Assembly: GCA_033722575.1 (NCBI GenBank)
Contig: JAWVYU010000236.1
Coordinates: forward strand, 1-8,173
Direction of reading: 5' to 3'
Length of the DNA: 8,173 nt
DNA from: GCA-2748575 sp033722575
GTDB lineage: Bacteria > Pseudomonadota > Gammaproteobacteria > Pseudomonadales > Ketobacteraceae
The position numbers and the translations under genes are program-made. A model generated the notes under the pieces. It was not told where the DNA came from. It did no database searches and saw nothing but the letters and a program-made list of their open reading frames with translations. Below are positions 6,641-8,173 of this stretch, one piece after another (within the stretch, counting starts at the first letter, position 1; the number at the start of each line of letters is the position of its first letter).

Positions 6641-7951
6641 ATGAACAAGGCTATTATGCTGAGCAGCGTGCTCATGATTGCTTCAGCTCCATCCGTTGCA
6701 GACAATGCCAGTGACTGGGATACCGCCTGGGACGAGTTTGAGCAGGTCGCTGAAACACCGGAGGAACCCTCACCGTTTTCCTGGAACACCAGTGTGGAAG
6801 CGGCAATGTCAGCAAGACTGAGAGACGACCCCGCCATCAGCCGTGACACGGTACTGGCAGAATTACGGAACCGCTGGAATGTGTTTTACGACAGTGACAA
6901 TGTCAACCTGACCTACAAAGCTGATTTTTTGCTGGATGATCTGCGCAGCGATCACCACTATGAAACCCGGGAAGCGAATATTTTCTATCGCCCCGCCACT
7001 TATATGGAGTTCAAGGCAGGCCGCCAGATTCTGACCTGGGGCACCGGTGATCTGATTTTTCTTAATGATCTTTTTCCCAAGGACTGGCAATCCTTTTTCG
7101 CCGGCCGCGATGACCGTTACCTGAAAGCGCCATCGGACGCCATCAAGGTTTCCGCATTCAGCGATCTGGTAAACATCGATGTTGTCTATACGCCGGAATT
7201 CGACAGCGACATCTATATCAGCGGCGAGAGAATATCGTACTACTCGCCCATGGCAGGTCAGGTGGTGGCGGCGCCTCCCCGGCTGTCGCCAAGGGATCGT
7301 GACAACACGTTTGAAGACAGCGAACTTGCGGTACGGCTAAGCAAGAACCTGAAAGGTGCGGAATACGCGATTTACTTTTATGACGGTTTTTACAAGAGCC
7401 CGGTGGGGTTTGACCCCGACGCCGCCACTGCACTTTTCCCGGCACTTCGGGTATGGGGTGCCAGCTACCGGGCGCCCTGGTTTGGAGGCATTGGGAATCT
7501 TGAAGTGGCAGATTACCGGTCACTGGATGACCCCGGGGGTAACGACCCCTTTATCCCCAACGACCAGCAGCGCTACTTACTGGGTTTCGAGCGGGAGCTT
7601 TTAGCGAACTTCACCTTTGCACTGCAGTATTACCTTGAAATAACCGGGGATTACGATGAACTTGAGGAGCATTCACCCGACCCGGCCTCTGAGCAGGAGG
7701 AATACCGTCGAGTATGGACAAACCGGCTTACCTATCGGGTACTGAACGGTAATCTTACCTATTCATTCTTTACTTTTTATTCCCCGAGCGATCAGGATGG
7801 CTATCTCAGGCCGGCACTGGATTACCGTTACTCAGATCAACTGCAGGTGAGCATTGGCGGCAATATATTCTTTGGCGACGACCCTTACACTTTTTTCAAC
7901 CGGTTTGAATACAACAGTAATCTGTACATGCGGGTTAAATATTATTTGTAA
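6641..7951 (+). CDS. Outer-membrane beta-barrel protein, DUF1302-like
   Basis: This 436-residue protein has a signal peptide (MNKAIMLSSVLMIASAPSVA, cut after about residue 20) and then an acidic segment (21-45, DWDTAWDEFEQ). From about 47 to the end, alternating polar and hydrophobic stretches look like many beta strands. The motif GRQILTWGTGDLIFLNDLFP (127-146) recalls the GRQ..WG....N..NP pattern of DUF1302-type and alginate-export-type barrels. The chain ends in NLYMRVKYYL, a hydrophobic-aromatic last strand of the kind BamA recognises, although the final residue is Leu rather than Phe. AGGTGA overlaps the upstream stop codon and serves as ribosome site. An ATG at 6656 is a possible but poorer start because it removes the Lys of the signal peptide. 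It is the last gene of the operon and likely the outer-membrane exit or entry point. I cannot name a substrate. Confidence 0.8.
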   Translation: MNKAIMLSSVLMIASAPSVADNASDWDTAWDEFEQVAETPEEPSPFSWNTSVEAAMSARLRDDPAISRDTVLAELRNRWNVFYDSDNVNLTYKADFLLDDLRSDHHYETREANIFYRPATYMEFKAGRQILTWGTGDLIFLNDLFPKDWQSFFAGRDDRYLKAPSDAIKVSAFSDLVNIDVVYTPEFDSDIYISGERISYYSPMAGQVVAAPPRLSPRDRDNTFEDSELAVRLSKNLKGAEYAIYFYDGFYKSPVGFDPDAATALFPALRVWGASYRAPWFGGIGNLEVADYRSLDDPGGNDPFIPNDQQRYLLGFERELLANFTFALQYYLEITGDYDELEEHSPDPASEQEEYRRVWTNRLTYRVLNGNLTYSFFTFYSPSDQDGYLRPALDYRYSDQLQVSIGGNIFFGDDPYTFFNRFEYNSNLYMRVKYYL

Positions 7952-8016
7952 GAGCTGTTGACTGCCCGTTGCAGGCGTGACGCATCCTGATAAATAAACG
8001 TGCCCCCGAAACAACA
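7952..8016. other. Short intergenic stretch between the transporter operon and the rRNA terminator
   Basis: No gene, strong hairpin or repeat is visible here apart from a short imperfect stem near 7971-7989 with no T tract. The plus-strand operon therefore has no dedicated terminator before the shared hairpin at 8017-8046. Confidence 0.6.
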
Positions 8017-8046
8017 AAACCCCGATACATTACTGTATCGGGGTTT
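8017..8046 (-). terminator. Rho-independent terminator of the rRNA operon
   Basis: A perfect 13-base-pair stem (8017-8029 with 8034-8046) with a four-base loop contains CCCCGATAC and its complement. On the minus strand it is followed by TTTTGTTGTTT, a good T-rich tail, 13 bases after the 5S rRNA. On the plus strand the tail is only TTTGTCGTATT. It may weakly stop the converging transporter operon too, but its main role is to end the rRNA transcript. Confidence 0.9.
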
Positions 8047-8058
8047 GTCGTATTAAGA

Positions 8059-8173
8059 GCCTGACGATGACCTACTCTCACATGGGGAGACCCCACACTA
8101 CCATCGGCGATGTCGCGTTTCACGGCTGAGTTCGGCATGGGATCAGGTGGTTCCACGACTCTATTGTCGTCAG
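8059..8173 (-). rRNA. rrf: 5S ribosomal RNA, cut at its 5' end by the window edge
   Basis: The minus strand contains hallmark gammaproteobacterial 5S stretches: CCACCTGATCCCATGCCGAA, CTCAGCCGTGAAACG, GCCGATGGTAGTGTGGGG, and TCTCCCCATGTGAGAGTAGG. The terminal helix pairs CTGACGA at the window edge (8173-8167) with TCGTCAG (8068-8062). Only one to a few bases of the 5' end should be missing. It is the last gene of an rRNA operon whose 23S and 16S genes should lie to the right. The exact 3' end is approximate. Confidence 0.95.

Noticed and set aside
7964..7989. Possible terminator hairpin after the outer-membrane gene
   Set aside because: The stems are short and bulged (CAG-GCG with CGC-CTG) and no T tract follows.
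1..8173. CRISPR array, insertion sequence or integrase gene
   Set aside because: No regularly spaced repeats, transposase or recombinase frames, or terminal inverted repeats were seen on either strand.

Overview
The window looks like a chromosomal segment of a marine or halophilic gammaproteobacterium in the Pseudomonas/Marinobacter/Oceanospirillales range. The clues are a birA - coaX - SPOR-protein - tRNA-Thr(TGT) - tRNA-Tyr(GTA) order next to an rRNA operon, as in pseudomonads, the close match of the 5S and tRNA sequences to gammaproteobacterial ones, and moderate GC. The genus (Marinobacter-like) is inferred from memory of synteny, not from a search.

The left part (5-3159) lies entirely on the minus strand. 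Read in the direction of transcription it holds an ArsR-family repressor (3159-2821), birA (2788-1829), coaX (1828-1070), a membrane-anchored SPOR-domain protein (1063-233), then tRNA-Thr and tRNA-Tyr. The gaps from arsR to the SPOR gene are 32, 0 and 6 bases, with no terminator seen, so the four genes may be one transcript. The tRNAs appear to have their own promoter, with a GC-rich discriminator, overlapping the end of the SPOR gene. In relatives this tRNA cluster usually continues with tRNA-Gly, tRNA-Thr and tuf.

The right part (3276-7951) is a plus-strand operon, divergent from arsR: an 844-residue MMPL/RND-type inner-membrane transporter, a secreted LolA-like periplasmic protein and an outer-membrane beta-barrel of DUF1302-like character. 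Together they could form a route for a lipid or other hydrophobic molecule across the whole envelope. A near-consensus sigma70 promoter (TTGACT, 17 bases, TATAGT) drives the operon, and an almost completely overlapping 26-base dyad sits on it. This is the expected layout for repression by the divergent ArsR protein. The ligand is unknown. The regulator lacks the classic ArsR/SmtB ELCVCDL metal site but has cysteines at 32, 89 and 93.

The right end holds a nearly complete 5S rRNA on the minus strand and its terminator hairpin, toward which the transporter operon converges. The arsR-transporter block therefore sits between an rRNA operon and birA, which are direct neighbours in P. aeruginosa as I recall it. 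It looks like an accessory insertion into a conserved housekeeping neighbourhood.
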